A stretch of 64,000 nucleotides of DNA, from the NCBI RefSeq assembly GCF_002574545.1, contig NZ_NUGT01000003.1, forward strand, positions 1 to 64,000. Direction: 5' to 3'. Both the position numbers and the translations under genes were made by a program. The first letter of the stretch is position 1. Each line of letters starts with the position of its first letter. The notes beneath the pieces are model-generated. The model worked only from the letters and a program-made list of their open reading frames with translations, was not told the DNA's origin and did no database searches. This document shows positions 1 through 10,160 of the stretch, piece by piece. Source of the stretch: Bacillus sp. AFS055030. Its GTDB lineage: Bacteria; Bacillota; Bacilli; Bacillales; Bacillaceae_G.

Positions 1-331
1 TGTTTAAGTTGACATTTATAACAGTCTTTTTTGTTTTAAACTATATTAATAGTGGAATTATATTTAAAATATAAGTCTCTTATCTATTTTTAGAAGAACT
101 AAATTCTAGAAAAGTCTAGATTTAAGACAAAGTTAATAAACTAATTATTTAAAATTTGATATACTACTAACGCAATAGGAGGCGTTAATTATGAATGTTG
201 AAATGAATGGAGAATTTCACTAGACTAACTTTATTCTAGTTTCAAAACCTATTTTTCACAGATTAAATTATTATTTATATAGATAAGTAGCATGAATCAA
301 TTAAAAATAAGCTATTAAGGAGGATAGAAAA
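1..331. other. Leader region of licR with a ten-codon mini-ORF
   Basis: No full gene is visible. An extended -10 box (TGATATACT, 157-165) could start transcription. It is followed by a strong AGGAGG-type ribosome site (about 177-183) and a ten-codon ORF at 191-223. A hairpin (ACTAGA at 219-224 with TCTAGT at 235-240) overlaps the ORF stop. Further upstream, TCTAGA is repeated at 105-110 and 115-120. The mini-ORF may be a leader peptide or a gene remnant; nothing shows it is expressed. Confidence 0.35.
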
Positions 332-2269
332 GTGATTTCGAAACGACAAAAAGATATCGTGATGTCTTTAAAGAAAGCAAAAGAACCTGTTACAGCCCAA
401 TGGATGGCAAAAGAACTTGGTTTTAGTGATCGAACCATTCGTAACGAGATTAAAGAGCTTCAATCACAATGCTCTCCGTTAGGAATAACCATTGAGTCGG
501 TTCGAGGAAAAGGATATCTATTAGCTATTAAGGATTATGAAGTGTTTGAAAAGGAGTTTAATTCTAATGAGAATGAAGTGATCGATGAAAATAAATCAGA
601 TTTTTCCGAACAGGAAAATCGGGTATTGTATATATTAAAACGATTCTTATTAGAAAAGGGTCCAATCAAAATAGAAAACCTTGAGGGGGAGTTATTTGTT
701 TCAAAGCCTAAGGTTCAAAATGACTTGAAAATTGTCAGAGAAATATTGGAAAGATATCAATTGAAGTTAGTTACCAGACCACATTATGGTACGCAGGTTG
801 AAGGCGAAGAATATATGAAACGGCTATGTTTATCAAGTTTTATATTAAGCCGAAATAGCAACTTAATCATTGAAAGTAATTCTTTTCGTGTATTGGACGA
901 AAACCTATTTGAAAAGATAAAACAATTCATCGTAAAAAAGGTGAATGAATACAAAATTGAGATATCTGACATTGCACTAGAAAATTTGGCGTCTCATATT
1001 ACGATTGGATGTAAGCGAATTGAAGAAGGTTTTGTCATTGAGAACATTGAACACGATTTAACAGGAAAATATCCATTAGAAAAAATTGTTGCCAATGAAA
1101 TTGTAAAAGAAGTTGAGGAGTTTACGGGGTTTCAATTTCCGCAATCTGAAATTAATTATATTATTGTCCATTTGTTGGGGACAAAATTAATTCACAAGAA
1201 TACATTGAAAGAGTTTAGTCAATTTGATGAATTAGATAACATAATTCAGTGCATGCTGAAAAGATTGAAAAATGAATTAAATTGGGATTTTTATGATGAT
1301 GAAGAGTTCATTCAATCGATGACTTTACATATACGGCCAGCAATGAACCGTTTGCGTTATAATTTGAACATTCGGAATCCATTATTGAGCGAAATTAAAA
1401 GGAAATATCCAAGCGCCTTTGAAGGGGCTGCTATTGCCAGCAGATGCATTGAGGATTACTTGGCGATTCAGGTAGAAGAAAACGAGATTGCTTATATTGC
1501 AATGCATATAGGTGTAGCATTAGAAAAAATGAAGACAAGACAGAAAAGGCCAAAACGGGTAATTGTTGTATGTGCTTCCGGAGTTGGAAGTGCAAAACTA
1601 TTGTATTATCGTTTGCAAAATGTGTTTAAAGATGAAATGGATATTGTAGCTTCTACCAATTATTATCAATTAAGAGAATACGACCTTTCCTCTATTGATT
1701 TTATTATTAGTACCATTCCAATAAAAGAAGATATAGCCGTTCCAGTACAAGTGGTCAACACATTTTTAGGAGAAGAAGATATTGAAAAGATCCGAGATGA
1801 TTTATTAAATGGTAAAAAGAATGGGGAAAAAAGTTATTTAGATGAATCAAGAGTTTTTATTCATAAAGACTTTCAGGATAAGGAAAGTGTTATCCGATTT
1901 TTATGTGAAGAATTATACAAACAAAAACTTGTATCCAAAGATTACATAAATTCGGTGTTGGAAAGGGAGTCGCTCGCTCCAACGAGCTTTGGGAATCTTG
2001 TAGCCATCCCTCATGCACTAACTCCTGAAACAGAGGACGCATTTTGGACTATATGCACGTTAAGAAAGCCAATCGAATGGACTGATAAACAAATGGTTCA
2101 ATTTATCTGTTTGTTAAATGTAAGAAAAGAACCTAATGAGGATGATCTGGAAGGCATGTATAAAAGGCTCTTGGCATTAATTGAAAACAGTGCAACAGTC
2201 AATAAAGTAATAAAGAGTAAGTCTGCTGAAGAAATTATAAGGATTTTAAATGATACTAAATTGGTTTGA
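332..2269 (+). CDS. licR: LicR-type PTS-regulated transcriptional activator (HTH-PRD-PRD-EIIB-EIIA)
   Basis: This is a multidomain PTS-controlled regulator of 645 aa, the usual length of LicR/MtlR-class proteins. An HTH_11-like domain sits at residues 1-60, followed by a second HTH. Two PRD domains carry the expected His pairs (SHITIG, IVHLLG; LHIRPA, MHIGVA). An EIIB-like domain follows with VCASGVGSAKLL near 410. A C-terminal EIIA domain carries its phosphorylatable His in AIPHALTPE near 555. Start GTG 332 follows AAGGAGG at 317-323. It precedes the cellobiose-class PTS genes and probably activates them when their sugar is present, through phosphorylation of the PRD, EIIB and EIIA sites. 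Exact sugar specificity is inferred from the neighbours. Confidence 0.9.
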   Translation: MISKRQKDIVMSLKKAKEPVTAQWMAKELGFSDRTIRNEIKELQSQCSPLGITIESVRGKGYLLAIKDYEVFEKEFNSNENEVIDENKSDFSEQENRVLYILKRFLLEKGPIKIENLEGELFVSKPKVQNDLKIVREILERYQLKLVTRPHYGTQVEGEEYMKRLCLSSFILSRNSNLIIESNSFRVLDENLFEKIKQFIVKKVNEYKIEISDIALENLASHITIGCKRIEEGFVIENIEHDLTGKYPLEKIVANEIVKEVEEFTGFQFPQSEINYIIVHLLGTKLIHKNTLKEFSQFDELDNIIQCMLKRLKNELNWDFYDDEEFIQSMTLHIRPAMNRLRYNLNIRNPLLSEIKRKYPSAFEGAAIASRCIEDYLAIQVEENEIAYIAMHIGVALEKMKTRQKRPKRVIVVCASGVGSAKLLYYRLQNVFKDEMDIVASTNYYQLREYDLSSIDFIISTIPIKEDIAVPVQVVNTFLGEEDIEKIRDDLLNGKKNGEKSYLDESRVFIHKDFQDKESVIRFLCEELYKQKLVSKDYINSVLERESLAPTSFGNLVAIPHALTPETEDAFWTICTLRKPIEWTDKQMVQFICLLNVRKEPNEDDLEGMYKRLLALIENSATVNKVIKSKSAEEIIRILNDTKLV

Positions 2270-2282
2270 ATAGAAAAAAATG

Positions 2283-2315
2283 AGGGTATTCCCAAAATTT
2301 AGGGATACCCTTTTT
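2283..2315 (+). terminator. Rho-independent terminator of licR
   Basis: AGGGTATTCCC pairs with GGGATACCCT with one bulged base. A T5 run follows, about 15 bases after the licR stop. licR therefore appears monocistronic. Confidence 0.85.
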
Positions 2316-2349
2316 AGGCTATCAGCATGTTTTTTGAGGATAATTTGAT

Positions 2350-2373
2350 TTTTTCCGTTACGTAACGGAAAAA
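2350..2373. promoter_or_regulatory. Perfect 24-bp palindrome upstream of the PTS operon
   Basis: Two 12-base arms meet at the TTAC/GTAA centre (2361/2362), with CCGTTAC on the left and GTAACGG on the right. It lies about 150 bp before the EIIB start and just before a cre-like site. There is no T tail after it, so an operator, perhaps for LicR, is more likely than a terminator. The binding protein is not known. Confidence 0.5.
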
Positions 2374-2386
2374 TCGTTTCTGTAAA

Positions 2387-2400
2387 ATAAAACGCTTTCA
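2387..2400 (+). promoter_or_regulatory. Candidate CcpA cre site
   Basis: ATAAAACGCTTTCA matches the cre consensus TGWAANCGNTNWCA at 12 of 14 positions. The right half and the central CG are perfect and only the leading TG is lost. Its place before a sugar PTS operon fits catabolite repression. Confidence 0.45.
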
Positions 2401-2524
2401 AAATAAACTGTAAATGTAAGGTGATTAGAGTACTTTTAAAACATTTGCCAAATTAGACTGTAAGATTAATTGGCTAATTGTTTTTTCAAAAATATTATTG
2501 TGGATCAATAGGAGGAATAAACAG

Positions 2525-2833
2525 ATGAATATTTTATTATGTTGTGCAGCAGGAATGAGTACAAGTTTGCTAGTGACTAAGATGGAAAAAGCAGCTGAAG
2601 AAAAAGGTTTAGAAGGAAAAATTTGGGCAGTTCCAGCTAATCAAGTCAATCATCACATTGACAATGCCGATGTCCTACTTTTAGGACCACAAGTAAGATA
2701 CTTGCTTCCTAAATTAAAAGTGTTAGGTGAAGAAAAAGGCATTCCAGTGGATGCAATTAATCAAGTTCATTACGGAGTGTGTGATGGAGAGGAAGTTCTA
2801 AAAGCAGCTATAAATTTAGTAAACAATAAATAG
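2525..2833 (+). CDS. licB: PTS lactose/cellobiose-family EIIB component
   Basis: A 102-aa phosphocarrier of the Lac/Cel PTS family. The N-terminal [17 protein letters not shown] carries the phosphorylatable cysteine (C7 in the C-x-x-G-M-S-T-S loop) after the first beta strand. It receives phosphate from EIIA and passes it to the sugar bound by EIIC. Start ATG 2525 is chosen because GGAGG lies at 2511-2515; the reading frame opens earlier (2498) without a ribosome site. It is the first gene of an EIIB-EIIC-EIIA operon, 22 bp ahead of EIIC. Likely substrates are cellobiose, lichenan oligomers or related beta-glucosides. Confidence 0.92.
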   Translation: MNILLCCAAGMSTSLLVTKMEKAAEEKGLEGKIWAVPANQVNHHIDNADVLLLGPQVRYLLPKLKVLGEEKGIPVDAINQVHYGVCDGEEVLKAAINLVNNK

Positions 2834-2855
2834 TAAAAAAAGGAGGAAATAGTAG

Positions 2856-4199
2856 ATGAGTAAATTCAACACCATACTAGAAGAGAAAATCATGCCTATT
2901 GCAGCAAAGATCGGAGCACAAAGGCACCTAATGGCTCTTCGGGATGGTCTAATTGCGACAATGCCATTCATTGTCATTGGTTCATTATTCTTGATCTTGG
3001 CTAACTTACCAATTCCAGGTTATGCTGATTGGATGTCTTCAATTTTTGGTCCAAACTGGGCGGCTAAATTAAGTTATCCAGTAGATGCTACTTTCAATAT
3101 CATGTCACTAATTGCAGCATTTGCGGTGGCATATAGGTTAGCAGAAAGCTATAAGCTTGATGCGATGAGCGCGGGTACTATTTCAGTTGCTGCTTTTCTT
3201 TTAACAACACCATTTAGTTTCTTATTTACTCCAGCTGGAACTGATGCGGGAGTTTTGGTAACTGGAGCAATTTCAAAATCTTTCTTAAGTAGTAAAGGTT
3301 TGTTTGTTGCGTTACTATTTGCAATTTTATCAACAGAAATATATCGATGGTTCGTCAAAAAGGATATTGTGATTAAAATGCCAGCAGGTGTCCCTCCAAG
3401 TGTTGGTAAATCGTTTGCAGCTTTAATACCAGGATTTATTGTTCTTCTTGTAGTTTGGGTAATACGTTTACTTGTTGAGTTGACTCCTTATGAAAGTATC
3501 AACGGTTTAGTTACGACCCTTTTAGGTGACCCGCTTAAATTGGTAGGTCTTACACTAGGAGGATCCATTGTTGCTGAATTATTCGTAACTTTACTATGGG
3601 CTACTGGATTACATGGTACAAATATCGTTAAAAGTGTAATGGAACCAATTTGGTTTGGTGCTATGGGTGACAATATGACAGCATACCAGGCTGGTCAAAC
3701 TCTACCACACATTGTTACACAACAATTCTGGGATAACTTCGTCCACATCGGTGGAACGGGTGTAACATTTGGTTTAGTTCTTTCAATGGTATTGTTTGCT
3801 AAATCACAACAAATGAAAAGTCTTGGTCGTTTAGCACTTGCCCCTGGTATCTTTAATATTAACGAGCCACTAATCTTTGGTTTGCCAATCGTGTTAAATC
3901 CGATCATGATTATCCCATTCGTCCTTACTTCAATCGTTACCGTTATTGTAACTTTTGTTGGTATGGATTTAGGATTGGTCGCAAAACCTACAGGAATTGC
4001 AGTACCTTGGACAATGCCGCCAATAATTTCAGGATATCTTGCTTCTGGCGGTCATATTTCAGGAGCAATCATGAATTTAGTTAACATTGTTATTTCATTC
4101 GTAATTTATACTCCATTCTTCAGAATATATGATAAAGCGAAGAAGAGAGAAGAAGATGCGATGAATGCGGGAAAAAAGAAAAATATAATCGCGTCATAA
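2856..4199 (+). CDS. licC: PTS cellobiose-family EIIC membrane permease
   Basis: This 447-aa polytopic membrane protein is the sugar-translocating subunit of a Lac/Cel-family PTS. About ten hydrophobic segments are visible. Family-typical stretches include RDGLIATMPFIVIGS near the N-terminus, GLHGTNIV in the middle, and NINEPLIFGLPIVLNP before the last helices. That last stretch is the conserved NEP loop involved in sugar binding. AGGAGG precedes ATG 2856. It is co-transcribed with EIIB (22 bp upstream) and probably EIIA. The short intergenic stretch after it (4200-4390) shows no clear terminator. Confidence 0.92.
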   Translation: MSKFNTILEEKIMPIAAKIGAQRHLMALRDGLIATMPFIVIGSLFLILANLPIPGYADWMSSIFGPNWAAKLSYPVDATFNIMSLIAAFAVAYRLAESYKLDAMSAGTISVAAFLLTTPFSFLFTPAGTDAGVLVTGAISKSFLSSKGLFVALLFAILSTEIYRWFVKKDIVIKMPAGVPPSVGKSFAALIPGFIVLLVVWVIRLLVELTPYESINGLVTTLLGDPLKLVGLTLGGSIVAELFVTLLWATGLHGTNIVKSVMEPIWFGAMGDNMTAYQAGQTLPHIVTQQFWDNFVHIGGTGVTFGLVLSMVLFAKSQQMKSLGRLALAPGIFNINEPLIFGLPIVLNPIMIIPFVLTSIVTVIVTFVGMDLGLVAKPTGIAVPWTMPPIISGYLASGGHISGAIMNLVNIVISFVIYTPFFRIYDKAKKREEDAMNAGKKKNIIAS

Positions 4200-4390
4200 A
4201 CTGAGCTGGGCATTAGTTTGACTAAAGCCTCTCTCTTACAAATAATGTGACAATAAAGATCAATCGTTTGCTAATGGAATTGGAAAAATGATCTTTGATA
4301 AGATGTTTAAAAACTTCTGGATTACGATTCAGAATTGGACGGAGAAGGGAATGTTCCCTTCCTAGTAAATCATTTGAAAGGCTGTTAATC

Positions 4391-4711
4391 ATGACTAAAG
4401 AAGAACTTTACAATCTTGCATTTCAATTAATACTACATTCAGGTAATGCAAAAAGCTTGGCGATGGAAGCGATGCAGAAAGCGAAAGAAGGCAATTTTGA
4501 TGAAGCAGAAGAAAAACTAACCGAAGCAGATTCTGCCTTTAATGAAGCACATCATGTTCAAACTGACTTAATCCAAAGGGAAGCTGGTGGAGAAAACGTC
4601 AATTTTCCCCTTATTATGGTTCATGCACAAGACCATTTGATGAACTCAATGACTCTTAAAGATATGGCTAGAGAAATTATTGAGTTACATAAACTGATCA
4701 AAAAGGCATAA
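4391..4711 (+). CDS. licA: PTS lactose/cellobiose-family EIIA component
   Basis: A 106-aa all-helical EIIA of the Lac/Cel family, which forms trimers and takes phosphate from HPr. The active-site histidine is H78 in MVHAQDHLMNS, matching the conserved HAQDH motif. Family length is about 100-115 aa. Start ATG 4391 (MTKEELYNLAF) is chosen because homologues begin there and GAAAGG lies just upstream; the frame is open from 4295 but that extension looks non-coding. A strong terminator follows at 4734, so the PTS triplet forms one unit separate from the GH1 gene. Confidence 0.9.
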   Translation: MTKEELYNLAFQLILHSGNAKSLAMEAMQKAKEGNFDEAEEKLTEADSAFNEAHHVQTDLIQREAGGENVNFPLIMVHAQDHLMNSMTLKDMAREIIELHKLIKKA

Positions 4712-4733
4712 AACAAAACGCTCCTCTAGAATT

Positions 4734-4759
4734 GCCCAACTATTTTTGGGCTTTTTTTA
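4734..4759 (+). terminator. Terminator of the PTS operon
   Basis: GCCCAA (4734-4739) pairs with TTGGGC (4746-4751) and is followed by T7. It separates EIIA from the GH1 glycosidase, which therefore may have its own promoter or depend on readthrough. Confidence 0.85.
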
Positions 4760-4883
4760 TTAAAAATAAATTTCGCATAATAGTTCTTGTAATGATATTA
4801 AGGTGAGAAATACACGTATTTAAAGAAAAATAAAATGTGTAGATTATACTAATTAATCCGATTTGCCTATAGGAAGGAAATGA

Positions 4884-6383
<1,500 letters not shown>

Positions 6384-6930
6384 ATTGAGAGGTAGTCGTT
6401 AAACCTGTCAGCGGTCGAGAAATAATGCTTGAAGTAAGAGAGAGTCTAATTGTTCAATAATACGAAACTACTTAACGAAAGATCCTGACATGCGAGAAGC
6501 AATGTATCTATTTCAAAAGACCAATTTTAGGAATAAAAAACATTAGAAGTATATTTAGGACCACCTCATATAGGTGGTTCTTTTGAGGTTTTAAGTTATT
6601 ACTTTCCCTGAGAAAAATTAGATAGGGCGATCTGAACATTTTTTTAGCGGAAAAATGGACAATAGGTTATTGCATATAAATCATAGCTTTTATACAAGTA
6701 GTCAAATCTGCAACAATAATACCTTTTCCAATGTGGTTAAATTGAGCAATGTTAATTTTTTCAATTTCAAAAAAGTATATTCAAATATTCAAATTTACAC
6801 AAATAAATGTTGCCAGGTTGTTTAAACTATGACAGTATAATGGGTGAAGAATTTCTTTTAAAGTTTGTAAAAGAGAAAAATTCTTATCAAAAACATAGAT
6901 TCAATGTAATATCTAAGGAGGAAATAAAGT
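6384..6930. other. Intergenic region between the glycosidase and phnA
   Basis: No convincing gene. An open stretch ending at the TAG near 6545 reads DPDMREAMYLFQK but lacks a ribosome site and may be a remnant. A terminator lies at 6559-6586. Further on are a direct repeat ATTCAAAT (about 6779-6795), a TATAAT box near 6835, and an imperfect inverted repeat AGAATTTCTTTT / AAAAGAGAAAAATTCT (6848-6884) just before phnA. Confidence 0.5.
6559..6586 (+). terminator. Terminator after the glycosidase
   Basis: ACCACCT (6560-6566) and AGGTGGT (6572-6578) form a perfect 7-bp stem with a short loop, followed by TCTTTT. Confidence 0.75.
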
Positions 6931-7269
6931 ATGACTGATCTACCAAATTGTCCAAAATGTAATTCAGAATATACTTATCATGATGGTAATTTATTTGTTT
7001 GTCCTGAATGTGGCTATGAATGGACACAGGATAATGAAGCTGAAATGGAAGATAAGAAAGTTGTAAAAGATGCGAATGGAAACATTCTAAATGATGGTGA
7101 TTCAGTGACTGTCATCAAAGATCTTAAAGTAAAAGGATCTTCTCTTGTTGTTAAAATTGGTACAAAAGTAAAAAGTATCCGTCTTGTTGAAGGCGATCAC
7201 GATATAGATTGCAAAATTGAAGGATTTGGAGCAATGAAATTAAAATCTGAATTTGTAAAAAAAATATAG
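6931..7269 (+). CDS. phnA: PhnA/YjdM family zinc-ribbon protein
   Basis: A 112-aa protein of the PhnA/YjdM family. The N-terminal zinc ribbon has C-P-K-C at residues 8-11 and C-P-E-C near 29-32. It is followed by the family SH3-like core ([26 protein letters not shown]). The old link to alkylphosphonate use is weak and the cellular role of the family is not settled. An AAGGAGG site precedes ATG 6931. It is monocistronic, with a terminator at 7291. The upstream region holds repeats related to the ArsR-type operator seen before the next gene. Confidence 0.88.
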   Translation: MTDLPNCPKCNSEYTYHDGNLFVCPECGYEWTQDNEAEMEDKKVVKDANGNILNDGDSVTVIKDLKVKGSSLVVKIGTKVKSIRLVEGDHDIDCKIEGFGAMKLKSEFVKKI

Positions 7270-7290
7270 ATTTATTCCAATCACGATTGT

Positions 7291-7323
7291 AGAGGACCTT
7301 TTTTCGAAGAGGTTCTTTTTTTT
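7291..7323 (+). terminator. Terminator of phnA
   Basis: AGAGGACC pairs with GGTTCTTT using two G-U pairs, and a run of T follows. It sits 22 bases after the phnA stop. Confidence 0.7.
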
Positions 7324-7383
7324 GTTCGTTTTGTAGCATTGGAAATTGGGAAATAGTTACAATGCCTAATTAAAAAGTTTTAT

Positions 7384-7436
7384 TTGACGAGAAAGAGAAC
7401 TGTTATTATGATTATATTGAATATTTGTATATTCAA
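7384..7436 (+). promoter_or_regulatory. Promoter and ArsR-type operator of the SulP gene
   Basis: TTGACG (7384-7389), a 17-bp spacer and TATGAT (7407-7412) make a good SigA promoter. A perfect inverted repeat covers the start site: TTGAATAT (7417-7424), TTGT, ATATTCAA (7429-7436). It resembles the AT-rich TTGAATAT-type operators of ArsR/CadC regulators. An ArsR-family gene lies directly downstream of the transporter, so autoregulated repression of the pair is likely. Confidence 0.7.
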
Positions 7437-7466
7437 ATAATCAAATATACTAGAAGGTGCGAAAAA

Positions 7467-9233
7467 GTGAAGTGGAGAGGGAGATTTGAAAATTATAATA
7501 GAGTATCTTTTAGAAAGGATTTAATTTCAGGAATAATCGTAGGAATTATTGCAATTCCTTTAGGAATGGCATTTGCGATTAGTTCAGGAGTAAAACCAGA
7601 ATACGGTATTTATACAACGATTATTGCAGGGATATTAATCTCTATTTTCGGAGGATCAAAGTTTCAAATAGGAGGCCCAACAGGTGCATTTATACCTATA
7701 CTTTTATCAATTGTAATTCATTATGGTTATGAAAATTTACTTATTGCAGGCTTTTTAGCAGGTGTAATTCTCACATTAATGGGGATCTTCAAATTGGGTT
7801 TTTTAATACAATTTATACCTCGTCCTGTTACGATTGGATTTACAGCAGGGATTGCACTTATTATCTTTACTGGACAAATTGGTAATTTTTTAGGACTTCA
7901 AAATATTACCAAGCATGATGATTTCATCTCAAATATGAGAGAAATTGGACTGCATATTTTTACAACAAATACTTACAGTGTCATAACGGCGATCATCTGT
8001 TTAATTTCAGTTATTATCGTTAGTAAACTATTTCCAAAAGTCCCTGGAGCATTAATTGGTCTGGTTTTATCTAGTTTAATTGCTTACTTCTTATTTAAAG
8101 GGGAAGTACCAACAATTAAGTCCACATTTGGCGCTATTCCAAGTAGGTTGCCAGCATTTCAGTTATTAGAGTTGAATTTTGAAAAAATCCATACACTTAT
8201 TGGGCCAGCGTTTGTCATTGCGATGCTTGGTGGGATTGAATCACTATTGTCTGCAGTAGTTGCCGATAGTATGTCAGGAAGTAGACACAATAGTAATAAA
8301 GAGTTAATGGGACAGGGGATTGCTAATATGGTTATTCCTTTTTTCGGAGGAATTCCCGCTACGGGTGCAATAGCTAGGACTGCTACTAATATAAAGAGTG
8401 GAGCTATTTCACCTATCTCGGGAATAATCCATGGTGTAATCGTCTTAATGATTTTATTAATGTTTGCACCATTAGCATCACAAATTCCTTTAGCAAGTAT
8501 GGCCCCAATTTTAATGCTTGTAGCATGGAACATGAGTGAAAGAAATGAGTTTATTCATATTTTAAAAACGAAATCCAGTGACTCGATTATTTTAATCTTA
8601 ACTTTTTTACTAACTGTTTTTCTAAATTTAACAACGGCTGTTGAGGTTGGCCTAATCGTTGCAGTTATTTTATTTGTCAAAAGAATGTCAGAACTTCATA
8701 TCGTTAGAAAAGTATTACCTGATCGTACCCGTCAAAATCAAAAATTGATGCCAAATATGGTTAATGATGATCACGATTGTCCTCAAATTAGTATTGTCAC
8801 AATTGAAGGGTCAATTTTCTTTGGAACTGCTAATCTATTTGAAAAAACAATTTTAAAGTTATCAGATAACAAACCAAAGTTTTTAATTTTAAGATTTGGT
8901 AAGGTTCCCTTTATTGATACAACAGGTGAAGCTAAGTTAGCCAATATCGTAAATTATCTCAGAGACAATGGCATTTTTGTATTACTAACTGGTCTTCAAA
9001 CTCAACCAAAAGAGTTACTAATTCGTACGAAACTGTATGATACGATTGGTAAACAAAATATTTTTGAACATTCAGGTGAGGCCATTTCATATGCATTATT
9101 AAATATAAATTATTATAAGTGTTTAGGCTGTAAGCATTTCGCGTTTTTAGAGTGTTCCAGCTTATCTAGTCCAAATCTAAAAGAGCAAAAAAATGAAGTA
9201 GTAGATCTAAATAGAACAAACTCTTTTGAGTAA
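7467..9233 (+). CDS. SulP-family anion (sulfate-type) transporter with STAS domain
   Basis: A 588-aa SLC26/SulP permease. The membrane domain (about residues 10-410) includes the family stretch IIAIPLGMAFAISSGVKPEYG and the conserved FGGSKFQIGGPTGAF. A C-terminal STAS domain follows (about 440-550, FIDTTGEAKL). Members move sulfate, bicarbonate or other anions with Na+ or H+. GTG 7467 is chosen because AAGGTG lies 7 bases upstream; the frame is open further up, but there it overlaps the operator. The extreme C-terminus has a C-x2-C-x8-C cluster (YKCLGCKHFAFLEC) not standard for the family. Its neighbour is an ArsR regulator. Confidence 0.88.
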   Translation: MKWRGRFENYNRVSFRKDLISGIIVGIIAIPLGMAFAISSGVKPEYGIYTTIIAGILISIFGGSKFQIGGPTGAFIPILLSIVIHYGYENLLIAGFLAGVILTLMGIFKLGFLIQFIPRPVTIGFTAGIALIIFTGQIGNFLGLQNITKHDDFISNMREIGLHIFTTNTYSVITAIICLISVIIVSKLFPKVPGALIGLVLSSLIAYFLFKGEVPTIKSTFGAIPSRLPAFQLLELNFEKIHTLIGPAFVIAMLGGIESLLSAVVADSMSGSRHNSNKELMGQGIANMVIPFFGGIPATGAIARTATNIKSGAISPISGIIHGVIVLMILLMFAPLASQIPLASMAPILMLVAWNMSERNEFIHILKTKSSDSIILILTFLLTVFLNLTTAVEVGLIVAVILFVKRMSELHIVRKVLPDRTRQNQKLMPNMVNDDHDCPQISIVTIEGSIFFGTANLFEKTILKLSDNKPKFLILRFGKVPFIDTTGEAKLANIVNYLRDNGIFVLLTGLQTQPKELLIRTKLYDTIGKQNIFEHSGEAISYALLNINYYKCLGCKHFAFLECSSLSSPNLKEQKNEVVDLNRTNSFE

Positions 9234-9335
9234 TTATCATAAATTTTAAAAAAACACTCTTTATAGGTATAATTAAAATGATAAATAGTTTGAAATTAGG
9301 ATATGGACCAAATAGATAAGTTTGGAGGAACACAA

Positions 9336-9662
9336 TTGAATTTAGAACTACAACAATTTAAAGCAGATTTTTTTAAAGCACTCGGCCACCCACTTCGAAT
9401 TCGAATTCTTGAAATCCTTAGTGAAGGTGAGAGGAATGTAAATGAACTACAAAATTTAATCGGAAGTGAAGGATCGGCTGTATCGCAACAACTAGCAATT
9501 TTACGAAATAAAAATATTGTATATGGCATAAAAGAAGGGAATAAAGTTACTTATTACCTGAGGGATCCGATTATTTCTGAGTTATTAGTAGTTGCACGCC
9601 AAATTTTTAATAATCACTTAGTTGATACGATTAGTATGTTAGATAAATTTAATGAAGAATAA
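9336..9662 (+). CDS. ArsR-family winged-helix repressor without cysteines
   Basis: A 108-aa ArsR/SmtB-type repressor. ADFFKALGHPLRIRILEIL is the classic first part, and EGSAVSQQLAILRNKNIV is the recognition helix and turn. It has no cysteine, and the C-terminal helix lacks the DxHxxH metal motif, so the usual metal-sensing sites are absent and the signal is unknown. TTG 9336 is favoured because GGAGG lies at 9324-9328; an in-frame ATG at 9303 lacks a ribosome site. It probably represses the SulP promoter at 7384. Confidence 0.85.
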   Translation: MNLELQQFKADFFKALGHPLRIRILEILSEGERNVNELQNLIGSEGSAVSQQLAILRNKNIVYGIKEGNKVTYYLRDPIISELLVVARQIFNNHLVDTISMLDKFNEE

Positions 9663-9780
9663 TTAGTTATTCATAGATAAAGATATACTGCATTAATATG
9701 ACATACGTAATTCAAGGTAATATGAGTGGTAACTCATAAAAGATGCAAGATGAACTACAATAAAAACGGAGCGTTGATGT

Positions 9781-9981
9781 ATGCCTTTGAAATTAAAATA
9801 TGAAATACAAAAACGAGCAGCTGAGAGTGTAAAAGAGATCGTACAAAAGATGATCGGTTTATCGGAAGAAGGATTTGTCGACAAGTTCTATCAAGATCCG
9901 CAATTTCGTAAAGGGTTTGACACATTAGTAGAATTTTATATACAAGCAAAAAGTGATGTGCATAAAGAGGGAGAAACCTAA
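9781..9981 (+). CDS. Small hypothetical helical protein
   Basis: A 66-aa ORF I do not recognise. It is charged and helix-prone, with YEIQKRAAESVKEIVQKMIG early and FRKGFDTLVEFYIQAKSDV later. There is no signal peptide or cysteine. CGGAG precedes ATG 9781 at fair spacing. A 7-bp inverted repeat (TATGAGT-GGTA-ACTCATA, 9721-9738) lies just upstream and could be an operator. It may be co-regulated with the following Cys-rich gene. Confidence 0.5.
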   Translation: MPLKLKYEIQKRAAESVKEIVQKMIGLSEEGFVDKFYQDPQFRKGFDTLVEFYIQAKSDVHKEGET

Positions 9982-10160
9982 TATTAGAATGTAAGAAGTA
10001 TGTGTGAGAAATAAATGAGTCGGTAACCGAAAAATGACAAGACAATAACAAGCCTTTTACCGTTGATGATCGTATTAGATTTTGTTCTAAGGTTAATATA
10101 TAAGTGTTTTCTAAGAGCCAAGACACTTTCCTTTAGTAAAAAATGAAAGGACTTAAAGTG

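Noticed and set aside
2401-2524. BglG/LicT-type RAT antiterminator before the PTS operon
   Set aside because: No RAT sequence overlapping a terminator was found, and the regulator is of the DNA-binding LicR type.
8159-8533. 124-aa minus-strand ORF inside the SulP gene
   Set aside because: It is a shadow of a clear coding sequence, with no ribosome site and no recognisable domain.
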